A DNA stretch of 64,000 nt, from contig OX638130.1 of NCBI GenBank assembly GCA_951804985.1, positions 120,231,593-120,295,592 on the forward strand, read 5' to 3'. Positions within the stretch are counted from its first letter, which is position 1. Each line of letters begins with the position of its first letter. Below, piece by piece: positions 12,081-24,540 of the stretch. A model generated the notes under the pieces. That model did not search any database and was not told where the DNA came from. It saw nothing but the letters and a program-made list of their open reading frames with translations. Source of the stretch: Dryomyza anilis (taxonomy: Eukaryota; Arthropoda; Insecta; Diptera; Dryomyzidae). Made by a program: the position numbers and the translations under genes.

Positions 12081-12981
12081 GTTTTGTTATTCAATACAAT
12101 TTCAAAATTTTATTTTGCTGAATGAGCAAAGCATGTTTCTAGCTTATAGTCCATTGTTTTCAGAAATACCTATAGATTAGCATCAAGCCTATTCTGCAAA
12201 ACGCGATATTTCATAGCTGTCATAGAATTGCATTGATCCTGCATTGATCCTGTATTGATCTCTTCGAATATTCCTCAACTGAACCCTTTAATATTTTTGA
12301 CATAAATTCCAAACACGTCTTCTCTATTTCTTGTAATTCCTACTAATCTTCTTAAATTTATACAATATTGCATTTGGAAACATTTGACAAACGCTAACAA
12401 GATCCTTTTCACGAACAAAAAACCAATATTTTCCCAGCACCCAATAATGCTGGGCCATTATGAGTGTAGAAAAAATTTGTCAACGCAGCGTAAAAAATTG
12501 CAAAGATCACGATCGTTCAAGGAATTTCAATCATTGCAATAAACTTACAATAAATTCCAATACTGGGAAATGAGTTCATGAGTTTTGGGTCTATGTATCC
12601 TTCTACTATGGGTTTTTTCTATATTGTGAAGATTTTTCTAGCCTTCGTGTTCTGCTTTCTTGTGGTCTGTGCAAATATTGTTGGAAGACAGACAAAAATG
12701 CGTACACAATACGTGTGTTTATGCAATTTGTGTATTTTGCTGATCGTTGCAATTTGTTTGCGCAATTTATTGTCCGACGTCATAGACAGACAGTGGCAAT
12801 AACATTTTTACAGCTTCCTGCAAAACATCCTTCGAAACTGCCAAGTTTTTGTTCTGTTATTGATTGGGCTCAAGGGATTTCTTATGATTGTTTGCGTTAC
12901 GGTGTTGTTATGATGAATAGTGAGCCTACTTTTTAATTGCATTTTCTTAGGTGCTACAGGGTGTTTGCGAGGATATTTAAA
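12081..12981. other. Unique spacer between two minisatellite arrays
   Basis: This 900-bp island interrupts the 19-bp arrays. It contains three tandem 12-bp units (GCATTGATCCT) at about 12230-12262. Open frames of about 70 codons near 12578-12936 have no recognisable domain. GGTGCTACAGGGTGTTT at 12950-12966 has an inverted match AAACACCCTGTAGCAT at 13864-13879, just beyond array B. Confidence 0.5.
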
Positions 12982-13805
12982 TATTCAATTCCTCGCTAAA
13001 AATTAAATTATTCAGATAAAATTCAATTTATCGCTAAAATTAAAACGTTCACTTAAAATTAAATGTTTCACTAAAAATTCAATTTTTTACTAAAAATTCA
13101 ATTTTTTACTAAAAATTCAATTTTTCACTAAAAATCAATTTTTTACTAAAAATTCAATTTTTCACTAAAAATTCAATTTTTCACTAAAAATTCAATTTTT
13201 CACTAAAAATTCAATTTTTCACTGAAAAATCAAATTTTCACAAAAAAAAAATCAAATTTTCACTAAAAAAAAAATCAAATTTTCACTAAAAATTCAAATT
13301 TTCAATATAAATTTAAATTTTCACTCAAAAATTCAATTTTTCAATAAAAATTCAATTTTTCATTAAAAATTCAATTTTTCACTACAAATTCATAATTTAA
13401 CTAAACATTAAATTTTTCACTAAAATTCAATTTTTCACTAAAAATTCATATTTTTCACTAAAAATTCAAATTTTCACAAAAAATCAAGTTTTTAATTTTT
13501 CACTAAAAATTCAATGCTTCACTAAAAATTATTTTTTTTTGCTTAAAATTAAATTTTTCGCCAAAAATTCAATTTTTTTTACTAAAAATTAAATTTTTCA
13601 CTAAAATTTCAATTTTTCACTACAAATTTAATTTTTCACTTTATATTCAATTTTTCACTAAAAATTCTATTTTTCACTAAAAATTCAATTTTTCACTAAA
13701 AATTCAATTTTTCACTAAAAATTTAATTTTTCACTAAATATTCAATTTTTCACTAACAATTCAATTTTTATTATAATTTTATTTTTCACTGAAAATTCAA
13801 TTTAC
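12982..13805. repeat. 19-bp minisatellite array B
   Basis: About 40 units of CACTAAAAATTCAATTTTT in the same orientation as array A, with local variants (AAAAAAATCAAATTTTCAC). The outer sequences GGTGCTACAGGGTGTTT (left) and AAACACCCTGTAGCAT (right) form a 14-15-bp inverted repeat around the array, which suggests the array is the inside of a TIR element spanning about 12951-13879. Confidence 0.85.
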
Positions 13806-15444
13806 ATGAAATATATAAAAACGTTATTCGTGCATCTTTAACATACATCAAGCACTTCTCTTAAACACCCTGTAGCATTATAAAATCCTGCTCAAAATCC
13901 AAAACAAATATTGTTAAAAAATCAATATTCAAACAATGCAAGAATTGATTTCAGCTCAAATTCACTGCACTGCACAGCGAAATGAAAAAGAATCATGCAA
14001 TGCATTGTGCCAAAATTTCCAAAACTGCACAAAGCCTGGCTCAGCATGAGGGCGCTTTGTTCCCATTGCTTCTGTTGGCTGCTGGACGGATTATTTTGCT
14101 CTGGACGGACTGTATGCTGGCAAAAGGAATTTCTTAAAGAGAATTTTAATTGAATTTTATGTTGTTACGTTAGTCAAGAAAGTAAACAACGCAAAATTCT
14201 GCGTAAACGAATGTAAACAAGTGTCAAGAATTGCATGAACTGAACATTTTGTAAAGGACATGAATTGATGTTGTGTAAACATTGTGCAGGACTTTGCTGA
14301 CTGACGGATTGCTGGCTGGCCAGAGGGAGTGAGAAAAGAATTTCCAATTCATTGCATACAAGCATTTTTTATAATTTATCTATTTTACAAAACATTACAT
14401 TGAATAGTGGAGAAATTGTGAATTGACAGGACATGCCAAAGGATATAAAAAATATAGTTTTGTTTTGTGCCCTCTATTGATGAAATTAAAAAAAATACTA
14501 TGTATGAATGAATGATTTTTGGACAGTGACCGGGAGAAACATGAATAACGCCTTTTGATTGTGTTACGTATATTGTTTGTGAAATTGATCTGAAAACAAA
14601 TAAATCGAACCTTTTTTTTTTTTGTTTACATAAGTTCAATAACTGCATGTTACACGCCTTGTCCACACCTGGAACAATAGCCATAGCTGGACTTTTGTTA
14701 ATATTTCATAAATATTTATGCTCCATATAACTGTTCAAATTCCATGAATTGTATTTTTCAATCAATTGAATTTGTATCGACGAACCTAAGGAGCACAGAT
14801 CTGTTTAAAAGTGAACATATTTGAGGTTTTTGGAATGTAATATATTAATATTTTTTTTTTTCAATTTAGTTGAATATACTTATGGCATATAGTAAATTTT
14901 CAAAAGTTACAGAATTTAGCTCTTTTTACCCCGAGAATTGCAATTATATTACGACTCATATCCAAAAATCCAGAATATAAGTCCTAGAGTATCTAATATC
15001 ATTGATTCTACGGATTCGGTAGTCTTCCTCGTATCAGTTTTGGTATAGTTTCGGTTATATGTTTTATATAACAACGATCTCCGTATACCGTCTCCAAGCC
15101 ACGGTATCGCTTTTGATTAACGTATTTCCACTTTCCACATTTCCACCATTTTTCTTGGCGGTTTTTTATACACTTTTTCACTTTTCAAGCCGCTATATTT
15201 TGGGAAAATCAGAGGTCCAAATATTTGTGTTTTTCCTAGTGTAATATAAGATAACATTCAAACTAAATTTTATCTATTTCAAATAGGATGATGTCAAAAA
15301 AGACATCATCAGTTTCTTTACAACTTTTGTATAACGGTTTCATTTGTGATTTGGATTTTAATAATAGAATGTTTTAAATTGATATCGTTTTCGATTTGAT
15401 CTCTGGTTTCTATATAAAGTTTATTGATTGCTAGAATAGGGTCT
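13806..15444. other. Unique AT-rich spacer
   Basis: The inverted flank of array B lies at 13864-13879. The rest is unique AT-rich DNA with a somewhat GC-richer part at 13960-14350. I see no gene. Confidence 0.4.
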
Positions 15445-15642
15445 GGTACGATAAATCGAAATATAAAACATCGAAACTAAAAATACCGAAAACAAAAATG
15501 TCGAAAAAAAATGTTGAATAACAATATGTCGAAAACTAAAAATATCGAAAGTGAATATGGCGAAATCATTTTTTGCCGAAAAATGATAGAAAATGTCGAA
15601 AAAACTGCAACGTACCAAAAATATATGTTTCAAGTATAAATA
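15445..15642. repeat. Degenerate TCGAAA-type tandem repeat
   Basis: About ten imperfect units of roughly 18 bp built on TGTCGAAAACTAAAAATA. It directly abuts the mini-me copy on its right. Confidence 0.6.
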
Positions 15643-16400
15643 TAATAAAAAACGAGTTGGGAAAGTTAGGTCACATGGGGCGGATTTTTATAGTCGGTCG
15701 GGCCCGACTATGGAATACCCTACACCTTTGGTGGGGATATTAATGTGGGATATTTAATTGCATACCTTAATTTTAAAGATTTTAATTATGCTGAACCTCC
15801 CCAGCCTCAGAATATTATTCACATATCAGAAATTTACGTCTTATATCCCATAAATTAAAAAATTTATATAAAAGTATAAAAAAACTAATAAAAAAAATAG
15901 AAACATATAATTGGGCGGACAACGTCTATATTTAAAATTTTGAAAGGCTAATATTTCATAGATTTGATTTTAATAATTTACGGATCAAATTTTCACTATG
16001 AAAACCCGGGAAATAATGAAAAAAAAAGTGGGCGGATCACGCCAATTTTTGAATCACAATTTTTAGGTGAATTATAACAATACGTTGTAAATTTTATACC
16101 TATATCTTGAATACTTTTCGAGTTATTAGTTCCTAAAGAGTTATATAACAGTGACTTGTATGGGAGGTGGGCGTGTCCGTTGACCGATTTGGCTCATTTT
16201 CAAACTCAGTTCATACTTTTGGCTAAAATATAATGATGTTGTAGAGAAAATCAGAATCTCCGCTACGAATGATTTTTAGATACTCTAGGATTCATACGGA
16301 GATTTTTAAATATGCTGTCTTGAAAATACCATCCTGGAAATTAGATTGAACACTTATAATAAATCAGTACGACGTTCGTACGGATTACCTAAGTTTATAT
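15643..16400 (+). mobile_element. mini-me/DINE-like element, 3' part missing
   Basis: From the A-tract and GAGTTGGGAAAGTTAGG the sequence follows the 37-kb copy closely: GTCGGTCGGGCCCGACTATG, AATACCCTACACCTTTGGTG, AAAACCCGGGAAATAATG, GGGCGGATCACGCC and GGGCGTGTCCGTTGACC. The (GACA)n run, core and TATACCC end are absent. Instead about 180 bp of element-like sequence run up to the Helitron at 16406. Confidence 0.8.
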
Positions 16401-16419
16401 AGGAACTAGCTGGACCCGT

Positions 16420-16432
16420 GCACGACTCGTGC
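16420..16432 (-). other. Helitron 3' terminal hairpin
   Basis: GCACGA C TCGTGC is a perfect 6-bp stem with a one-base centre, 10 bases inside the CTAG terminus. In Helitrons this hairpin acts as the rolling-circle terminator. Confidence 0.8.
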
Positions 16433-16750
16433 CAAGATTTTGTGAATTAAAAGATATGGAGCGATTTTATTAATATAAAAAACATTTTTATTATTTATAT
16501 CAGGGGCCCGTGCTTGGCTGTGAAAGTTTTTTTATTGGTTTTATAAATGTAGTACCCAAATAATAATTCTCCGCCAAAACAACTTTTCTCAAAGACAATT
16601 TTTTCTCAGACTGTCCTGTAAAATTTTTCCCCATAGAACGCTTCCCCGTAGAATTCTTCCCGGTAGAAATCTTCCCGTACAACTCAGAATTGTTCCCGGT
16701 AGATTTCTTTCCCGTAGAATTCTTCCCCGTAGAGATTTTCACAGTACAAA

Positions 16751-17051
16751 TTTTAGTGCGGTGAGTTTTAATGTGGTGAGTTTCAGTGTGGTAAGTTTAG
16801 GTGAGGTGAATTTTGGTGTGGTGAGTTTTAGTGTGGTAAGTTTTAGTGTGGTGAGTTTTAGTGTGGTGAATTTTATTGTGGTGAGTTTCAATGTGATGAA
16901 TTTTATTGTGGTGAGTTTTAGTGTGGTAAGTTTTAGTGTGGTGAGTTTTAGTGTGGTGAATTTTAGTGTGGTGAATTTTAGTGTGGTGAATTTTAGTGTG
17001 GTGAATTTTAGTGTGGTGAGTTTCATTGTGGTGAGTTTTAATGTGGTGTGG
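16751..17051. repeat. 15-bp minisatellite GTGTGGTGAATTTTA, about 20 units
   Basis: This is the same unit as at 1130-1453 on the other strand. The open frames on both strands here are translations of the repeat (VVSFS and TTLKF periodic residues) and are not genes. Confidence 0.9.
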
Positions 17052-17316
17052 TTGCTTTTGTATTTTTTTTTTGTATTTGAGTTTTTTGTTTCATCTTTTT
17101 AGCTTGTGTTTGTGCTGAGTAATGTCGTTTGGAATGTTTAGGTTGTGTGGAATGTTTAGGTTTGTCCAATGGCGCCCATATATAGCCTATGACACCCTAC
17201 GGACTCCATAGTATCCTGTTACAATTTCAGTTAAATCGGTTCAGCGGTTTTGACGTGATGCTAGAACAAACAGACAGACAGACCGACAGACGGACCAAGA
17301 GTTTTATATATATAGA

Positions 17317-18460
17317 TTAAAACAAATTAAATCATTGAACCCCGGAATTTCAATTAGTTCTGATTTTAAATGTTGTATAAAAAATTACATTTGTTTTGAG
17401 GTTTAGTTTCGATTAGTATCGACACTTCCCATATCTCATATTTTCAAAAGTGATGAATAAAGAAATTTGTTTTGAGGTTAGTTCCATATAAATTATTAAA
17501 TCCCACTATCAAAAATCGAAAATTTTTGTGAACATTTTTTTTATTTGTGAAAAATAAATAACAGAAAAAAATGTTAATATAAAATATTTAATTTAGAATA
17601 AACATTTTAATTAAAAATTAATTTTCAATACAAAATAATATTATTTGAATTAATTAAAATGTTTTAAATTTATTGTTAAATTTCGTGGTACGCCCACTTT
17701 GGTATTACTGGTATATTGAAATTGATATATGAAATAAATAATTAATAGTACGGAACAATATTCAATTTTAAAAATTAATGCGAGAAATTATACCGACGGT
17801 CTTGAACCAGTTTTTTATAGTCCAAGGTTCGACTTTCCGTCAGTTGCCTGTTACTCTTATCGATAATATAAGCCTAATCTGAGAAAATTTCATAGATAAA
17901 TATGAAAGTTATATGCGGTAGCGTGGGAGTGTCTTTTTCAACTTATTTTCTCGATTTTAAGTTTAACCTAATTACAAAATAATGAGTATAAACTTTCATT
18001 CAAGTATCGAATTGGTTCACTCCATTACGAGATATTCAAAATTAAGTCGGATCGTCTTTTTGAAAAATTATCGCCGAAGTAAAAGGACGATATCTCCAAA
18101 ACCTATCCATATGATTTCGCTTTATGTCGATTTTTCAGGAAACCACCTTAATCAGATTTTTATAATGATTCATAACTCCTAAATAACAAGGCATTCAAAA
18201 AATTTTATATACATAGAAAATCTTACCACAAATGTGTACTTTTAGATAAATTTATATGTTGAAAAATGCGTATAAATGTCTGGTGATAGGCTGCGTTTTG
18301 GGCCCTATACGTTATTCATTATTTTTTAAAATGTCACTATTTAGACTTAGTCATTTTTGATCCGAAACGCCGCATTTAATAACGTACATTTTAAAATTAC
18401 TATAAAAAAAGGTAAATAATGTTAGTGCTTTACTCTATATTTTAAAAGTCATATCCATCA
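17317..18460. other. AT-rich spacer, nothing recognised
   Basis: AT-rich unique sequence. The part at 17850-18180 has more even composition but no domain-bearing frame. Confidence 0.4.
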
Positions 18461-19130
18461 ATACCGATCGCTGTTAACCGCACTTCCTGTGCCATTAGAC
18501 GATTGACAAATGCATCCTTTACTTCTCACGATCCCAGTCTTTGTATCACACAGTCATCGCTAGCGGTAAAACTATCAAATGACGACCGCATTGGTGAACC
18601 TTGCAAACATAGCCGATCACCAATGGATCGCCGTTAATTAAACATCCTTTTGCGGTCGAGCTGCGCTACCTTTTGACTTGTGAAAGTATTAAATATCCGT
18701 TTTGTGAAAATGTCGACGACCTATTTGTTCAATGGGTAAAAACAACTATTTAAATTTTGACCGGGAAGAGGCAAAAACAACGTCGCCTCTGCTTTGTTTG
18801 TATTACAGTTTCAATTGTGCTGTGATGCTAGAGTGTGTCGTCCTGCATCCTTTCGTTGTGCGGATGCAATCGGCGGCATGCTTTGTTTTTTCTCTTTAAT
18901 GTCCACAAGTGCACTTGTTTTCCCATCGACTAGACTAATGTGCAATTTTCCAGTCGCTGTGCTGTCCTTATTTGTTTAACTGCGTAAATTGTCCTGCGTC
19001 CGTACGCAGTTGCAGTCGGTAGTTCTGTCTCTTATGTCCTGCAAGATCAGCCTCTAGATAAGATGTCGTCGCTGATTTGTTTTTTGTTTGCGCTCTGCTA
19101 TTTGTCAACAACATATATGAGCTGTTTTTG
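18461..19130. other. Unique GC-richer island
   Basis: Contains several GATCGC/CGATC motifs (GCCGATCACCAATGGATCGC near 18612) and no repeat seen elsewhere in the window. Short frames show no family resemblance. It is a candidate regulatory or untranslated region only. Confidence 0.3.
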
Positions 19131-20276
19131 TTTTCAGGATTGCAATTATTTTTTTTTTATATAAGATATGATCGTGCATATACCGTTTGGTGTCTGGGTA
19201 CTTAAAAATTGTGTTATGATCTTGCCGACATGGTTTTTTATTTTTTTTTTTATTTTAATATGTTTCAAACACGGAAGTTCTAATTGTCTGTCTGAGGAAG
19301 CTACTTGGGAACTCAATAATGTACATTTTTTAAAATGTTAATTTTAAGTTAAGCAAAAAGTGTTCAGATCCGTATATTTTCGAAATTTTATTTTTGATGA
19401 CACATAATAGCCTTTTAAATACAGCTTCGTTTGGAAGCAAACTCATTTATATCCGAAGTATATACTACTGAAAAACAAAAATAAAGTTCAAATACGCAAA
19501 ATATCAAAATAAAAACTGCAATATTGAAAAAATTATATATTTTGTATTGTTTTCTAAGAAAAATATAAAAATATGCCTTGTACTGAACTCTTCATTTAAT
19601 ATCTGAATTGGATTTATTATAAAATATCCCGCCATATTCAAAATTTTGATCAAAATGGTATTCAAATTTTAATTTTCTCGAATTTTATCTATTTTTTTTC
19701 TTTTTTTGGTCGTAAATTACTAAACATAAATGTATTGTAAAACTTACCCAATTAGAAATTGGTTTAGGACCCTGCTCAGAATCATCGAATATTCTCCATG
19801 GCATAACACCAAGTTTTTTAATCAACATGATCTGGACAAGATAGTGTCTACTAGAATAGCGAAAATTTCTACTAGGGCATAGACCCAAAATATATTTTAT
19901 TAAGGGATTGAAACCGTAGCGGAAATCGTTATACATAAATCACCAATATCGAAAAACTATATAAACGGTTCATATTTTATACTGCTTTTAAAAAGATATG
20001 AACAAAAAAACAGAAAAATATTGCATCTTCAAAAAATTACAATTGATCTTCAGTTAATAAAATAGTGCAGATTTGTATTAATGATATTGAAAATATAGAC
20101 AAAAACTACTATTAATACAGAAAACCAAATGGAAACCACCGCTGAAACCGGTATACTAAAACATAATCGTTATGGAACTTGAAAACGAGACCGTAATCGA
20201 AATCGTAATTTAATTGGGTTTTAATCGGAAAATATTCAGAATAATGATATACAGAACAAGTTTATATTATGTTACA
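19131..20276. other. AT-rich spacer, nothing recognised
   Basis: AT-rich unique DNA. The 83-codon minus-strand frame at 19685-19936 shows no recognisable motif. Confidence 0.4.
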
Positions 20277-20350
20277 TCTTTGACCCTGGCACTGAAGATG
20301 GCTTTCGATGAAGGCCGAAATATTGAACACAATAAAAATTATAATAAAAA
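20277..20350 (+). other. Retroelement-tail-like segment with strong hairpin
   Basis: CTGAAGA at 20292-20298 is followed by a 7-bp stem (GGCTTTC / GAAGGCC, one G-T pair) with a 3-base loop, then GAAA, then an AATAAA-like A-rich tail. Modules of the form CTGAAGATGGC...GCCGAAA are common at the 3' ends of dispersed insect retroelements. No coding part is attached. The element class cannot be assigned from this piece. Confidence 0.3.
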
Positions 20351-20625
20351 AAAGAGTATTTTCAATTGGACTTAAAATAAATTATTTAAATAATTTAAAT
20401 AATTTTAAAATGTTGGTAGTACAACTATTTATTCCACATTATTATCACCACTAATGTATAGGATTTACGGACTTTAGGTTGCGCCAATGTGACTTATCTT
20501 TCATGATTTGTTTTTATCAAAAATAGTTCGCTGATTTAAAAATAATAATAATAAATATTTTTCATTTGAAAAGTGTTCAAAATGTCGTGGAATATATCTA
20601 TTTAACTACGTCCCACATATTTATA

Positions 20626-20993
20626 CACACAGGAAAACGAAACTTTGGTTTAATAAACCTCATGCCAAGGTTAATTAAACCAAAGTTTCGTTGATGCAAA
20701 GTTTCTTTGATTACACCAAAAATTAGTTTTTTTTGACAGCAATTCAATATGAATTTCCTTTTACTATAACCGAAATGTTAGTCCGCGCTACTGCACATTC
20801 GGTTGTCGTAATCTCATGATTGCATTAGTTTATTCTTCCAAAATTTACCTTCGTGCATTTGTTGCAACAACTGAGTTGAATCAACAAAATAAAAGAATCC
20901 AATTAAAAATAAATGCAGCAGTTCGGTTACCGCAATCGAATAATTCGATAGGGCAACTTAGTTGGTTGCAGCAACAAATAAGATTTCCGTGTG
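20626..20993 (-). mobile_element. CACACAG-family MITE, 368 bp, TA flanked
   Basis: The ends are CACACAGGAAAAC (left) and CACACGGAAATC (right, other strand), each next to TA. The interior shares CGAAATGTTAGTCCGCGC, GCACATTCGGTTG and AATCTCATGATTGCATT with the element at 54875-55387, and GTTGCTGCAACCAA-type subterminal motifs. The left end has an extra inverted pair around AAACTTTGGTTTAAT. It has no coding capacity. Confidence 0.8.
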
Positions 20994-21039
20994 TACACAT
21001 TTCGTGTTTGAAGTAATAAATATTATCAAAAGATACATA

Positions 21040-21294
21040 TCGTTGTTGTAAACTAAAAGTCACCAACTACATTTTCAAAATGCCAATTATTCATTTACAA
21101 AATTCTTTATACATTTTTCAATTTCTGATCGATGAGCTCAATATTTGTACCAAATGATAAAAAAATGTGAATATATCAATTGGTATTTTAACTTAAAAAA
21201 TGTATCAATTACTTTTCATATTAAATACTAACAAAGTTGAAATTTCAGATTTTCGAAAATTTGTAGTTGGTGACTTTTCGTTCTACAAAGACGA
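21040..21294 (+). mobile_element. TA-flanked MITE, 255 bp (TCGT family)
   Basis: The two ends are inverted copies: TCGTTGTTGTAAACTAAAAG, then TCACCAACTACATTTTC on the left; TCGTCTTTGTAGAACGAAAA, then GTCACCAACTACAAATTTTC on the right. TA flanks both ends. A second copy in inverted orientation lies at 36807-37063. A third end-like fragment occurs near 42770-42808. Confidence 0.82.
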
Positions 21295-21309
21295 TATGGG
21301 CATTTCCAA

Positions 21310-22150
21310 AAAAACGTCAACCACGTCCGAAAAATTCAAAATGCTCAAATCTTTGAAATAACGATAAATATGGAATCTTAAATATGTGAATTTAAATATC
21401 TGAAAAAAAAATTCTATTCTATTCGATAACATATAAAAAAATACTCATAATATTACTATACAACTTTTGAATATAGCAATTTTTCATGTACTTTGAGCAA
21501 CCAAAATAGAAAATGTGAAAGAAATACAGATACAAAAAATATTTTCTGTTATTTCAGACAACCTTAATACATATTTATAAAGCTTAAAAAATAAGCATTG
21601 AATGAAAATTTGGGAAATTTAATGGAGTCGTACGTAACCAAAAAGATAAATTTATTAACTTATTAAACTAACAACATTTTTTAAAGAGTTTAATTCTCTG
21701 TTTCTAAAGCAATATTTCGTCGGCATTTTAAAAAATGTAAACATCGATTTCCTACTAATTCTAGACATTTTTTGACAGCTAATTTAAATCTTTCACATTC
21801 GTAACTTTGAGTACCAAAAGGGTAAAAAATATTAAACAATTTTTTTTTTCATAAAAAAAGTTAAAAAATATAAACCTTAAAAAAGTCTGGATATTCTAAT
21901 CGTATATCACTTTTATTTTGTAATAATAATAATTTTTAATATTGTCAGAAATAAAATTATTTTTAGCAAAAAATTGTAGTGCAAATTTTCATAGGAATTA
22001 TTTTGTGATTTATTGCGAAAAAACTATAAACTTTAGAAACAAAGTTCACAGATACAAAAATAAAGTAAATTATCTCAGCTATCTTTCTAAATTATTTAAA
22101 TTATTTATGAAAAGAAAAAAAAATTTCCCGTACGGAATTTTTCTGTAATT
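21310..22150 (-). repeat. Dispersed repeat R, copy 1
   Basis: Read on the minus strand it matches 35740-36500 over many short blocks: AAATCACA(G/A)AATAATTCC, ATTTTTGTATNTNTGAACTTTGTT, TGCTAAAAATAAT, GGTACTCAAAGTT, AGTAGGAAATCGATGTT and ATCTTTTTGGTT. The blocks repeat with a spacing near 185 bp, so it looks like an old tandem repeat or a dispersed element. The frame at 21942-22148 has no recognisable domain. Confidence 0.6.
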
Positions 22151-22166
22151 TATTATGAGAAAACTA

Positions 22167-23520
22167 CACAGATAAAAAATGTACATCATATTGGTGAATT
22201 CCGGTCTTCAAATCATGATTCATTGTATTGAAGAACTATTCATAATATTAATGACTAACGCCATTATTGTTATGAATGCTATCATAAATATAAAGGACGC
22301 TTGGTAACTGTGGAAAAAGTGTTCTTCAATATGATAAACTGTATGTGAAGAATACGTTTCATCATATTAATAAACCAAAATGTAAATACAACATATATGT
22401 TCATCATATTGAAGAACGCAGTTCATTAAACCAAATTTCTATCAAAAAAATTTTTTTTTGTTCATTTTTTGCCGTACTTCTCTGTTCTCAAGTAGTTCTT
22501 GTGGGTTCTATCTTATATACTTAATGCTTGCTCGACATGCATAAATTAGTAAGATGTTTTATAATATATTTATTATAATTACAACTTTTTATTAATAAAA
22601 AGTTATATAATATATTTTTTTTTAATACAAAAAATATTGATAAAATTTAGAACATTATTTTTTTAAATATGATGCAATCAAAATACCATCTTGAAATTTT
22701 GCATGAACATTAACAATAAATTGACGAACATTTAGGATTTTTTACAGAATTTTAAAAAGGGGTTTTTAAGAACCACAATTTTGAAGTGCAAGGATAATGA
22801 CCACGGGCCACATGTTACCGTTTGGAAATTACAACTTAATTTTTCTAAAAGCTTGTTCTATTAGATGAGCCATTAACGAAGTTTCTAGCTTTTCTAGTTC
22901 AAGAGATATTTAAATATGAACAACAGTACAAAAGTGATTTTTGGCATTTTTTTCCAACTTTGAGCCACTGTATCTCTGGAAGTAGTGGTCAGAAAAAAAA
23001 AATTGTTTAGTGCATGTCTCGATACCCTTTATCAGTTGCCATCGAAGAAGGTGAGTTCCAACCGCTGGTCGATTTGGTGTGGAATGGCCCATATATAAAA
23101 AAAATATATTTTTGAAAAAAAAGAATTTTTTTTCGGAATTTTTTTTTTTCAGAAATATTTTTTTCAAACAAATTTTTTTTTGAATTTTTTTTTTCCGAAC
23201 AAATTTTTTTTCGTAATTTTTTTTTTCGAAACTATTTTTTTTGTCCAAAAATGTTTACTGTTATTTTTTAAATTAAATTTTTACAACTCTTTTTTTCGAA
23301 TTATATTATAAAAAAATATATTTTTTTTGAAAAAATATTATGAACAAATTCATCAATATGAGAATTCAAATTCATTGTATTGAATATTTTGTTCATATAT
23401 ATAATGAATGCATTCATTAAAATGTCATTTAATGAACGGTGGTATCAATATGATGAATCTGGTAGTTGGTGAAAAAATTCATAATATTCTTCATCATATT
23501 GAAGAATTTTTTTTTCTGTG
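22167..23520 (+). mobile_element. Family E TIR element, 1354 bp, full length
   Basis: The ends are CACAGATAAAAAATG (left) and CACAGAAAAAAAAATTC (right, other strand) with TA at 22165-22166 and 23521-23522. Subterminal TTCATCATATTGA / TTCAATATGATGAA motifs recur many times on both strands. The middle has AT-rich and TTTTTTTTCGNAATTT repeats at 23100-23240 that give spurious Lys-rich frames. Other copies lie at 36690-38524 and 41560-42127. I see no transposase. Confidence 0.8.
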
Positions 23521-24540
23521 TATAAACTTTGGAAAGTTTGTATAAAAACATGAGTTTCGTTACTTAAAAATTTTGTAGTAAATTCAATACACGCATCCTA
23601 TTTTCTTTTATACATCATTTTTTTTTTTTTGGAAAAAAGACAAGCATTAAAGTATAAATAAAAAATAAATGCTGGCTAGTTTTATAAAAATCACAAAAAC
23701 TTCTTTAAAATACAGTAATTTTTGTTAAATAAATTATTTTTACCAAAATAAATATTTTTATTATAAATTTCATAAAAAAAACATTCTATAGCCATCATAA
23801 AGTTTACAATTGAGGCAGTCTAATAAAAGTTATAAATAATTGAGCCTACGCGGTCAAATTTGACATATTTGGACCCCAATATCTCGATAGCCCGTTATAC
23901 TAGCCCATTCAACTTATCAGATTTCAATGAGGTCCACTTATGTTACAAATTGACAAAATTTCATTCAAATCGGAAGCAAACATTTTTTAAAGCGGGTACG
24001 GTCGACAAATTTTCACCCATATATCAAATATTTGTTAACATTTTTCGAATAGAAATATTATTAAAAAATTAAAAAAAAACATTGAAGATTCTAAATCGCA
24101 AAAATTAATACAGAATCAAAGTACAGAAGTACCACCAAAGTACCACCAAAGAACATATTTTGTTATATACCGACGCTGAATTAAATTAAAAAGTATGAAT
24201 TAATTAAGTTACTTTTCCATAAAAACTATTCATAAAAATTATAGAACTACATTGAAAAAGTATTTTATAATTAAAACCATCTAAGCCGTCTTCTCAAGTA
24301 AGCCTACTTCTTCTCATCTAAGCCGTCTCTTAGAAGATATAGAGTAAATTGCCAAGAATGTTAAATTCAATATCAAAATGGAAATACAAAATTTCAGATT
24401 AAAATACTAATTAATTTAAATTAATATTTGCATTAAAGGCAACCAACAAAAAAAAAAAAAAAACAGGGAAAACAAAAATATATTAATTAAATAATCTAAA
24501 TATGTTTTGATCTCGACTTGTCTTCATTTTCATTAAAACT
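23521..24540. other. AT-rich spacer
   Basis: AT-rich DNA with a short AGTACCACCAA direct repeat at 24128-24150. It shows no gene. Confidence 0.4.

Larger units (their letters stand above)
16406..17316 (-). mobile_element. Complete non-autonomous Helitron, 911 bp
   Basis: Read on the minus strand it begins with TC (17316-17315) right after an A, runs TCTATATATATAAAACTC and a GTCT-rich segment, and ends with a perfect 13-nt hairpin (GCACGAGTCGTGC), ten bases and CTAG (16409-16406), followed by T. That is the Helitron signature: 5' TC, 3' hairpin plus CTRR, insertion between A and T, no target duplication. There is no Rep/helicase frame. The interior holds a 15-bp minisatellite and a run of TCTACGGGGAAGAAT units at 16625-16740. 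A truncated sister copy lies at 533-1558. Confidence 0.88.

Noticed and set aside
10730..13805. CRISPR-like array
   Set aside because: Units are directly tandem with no unique spacers, in clearly eukaryotic DNA.
16739..17102. Open frames on both strands (95 and 113 codons)
   Set aside because: Same 15-bp minisatellite in the other Helitron copy; no codon bias or domain.
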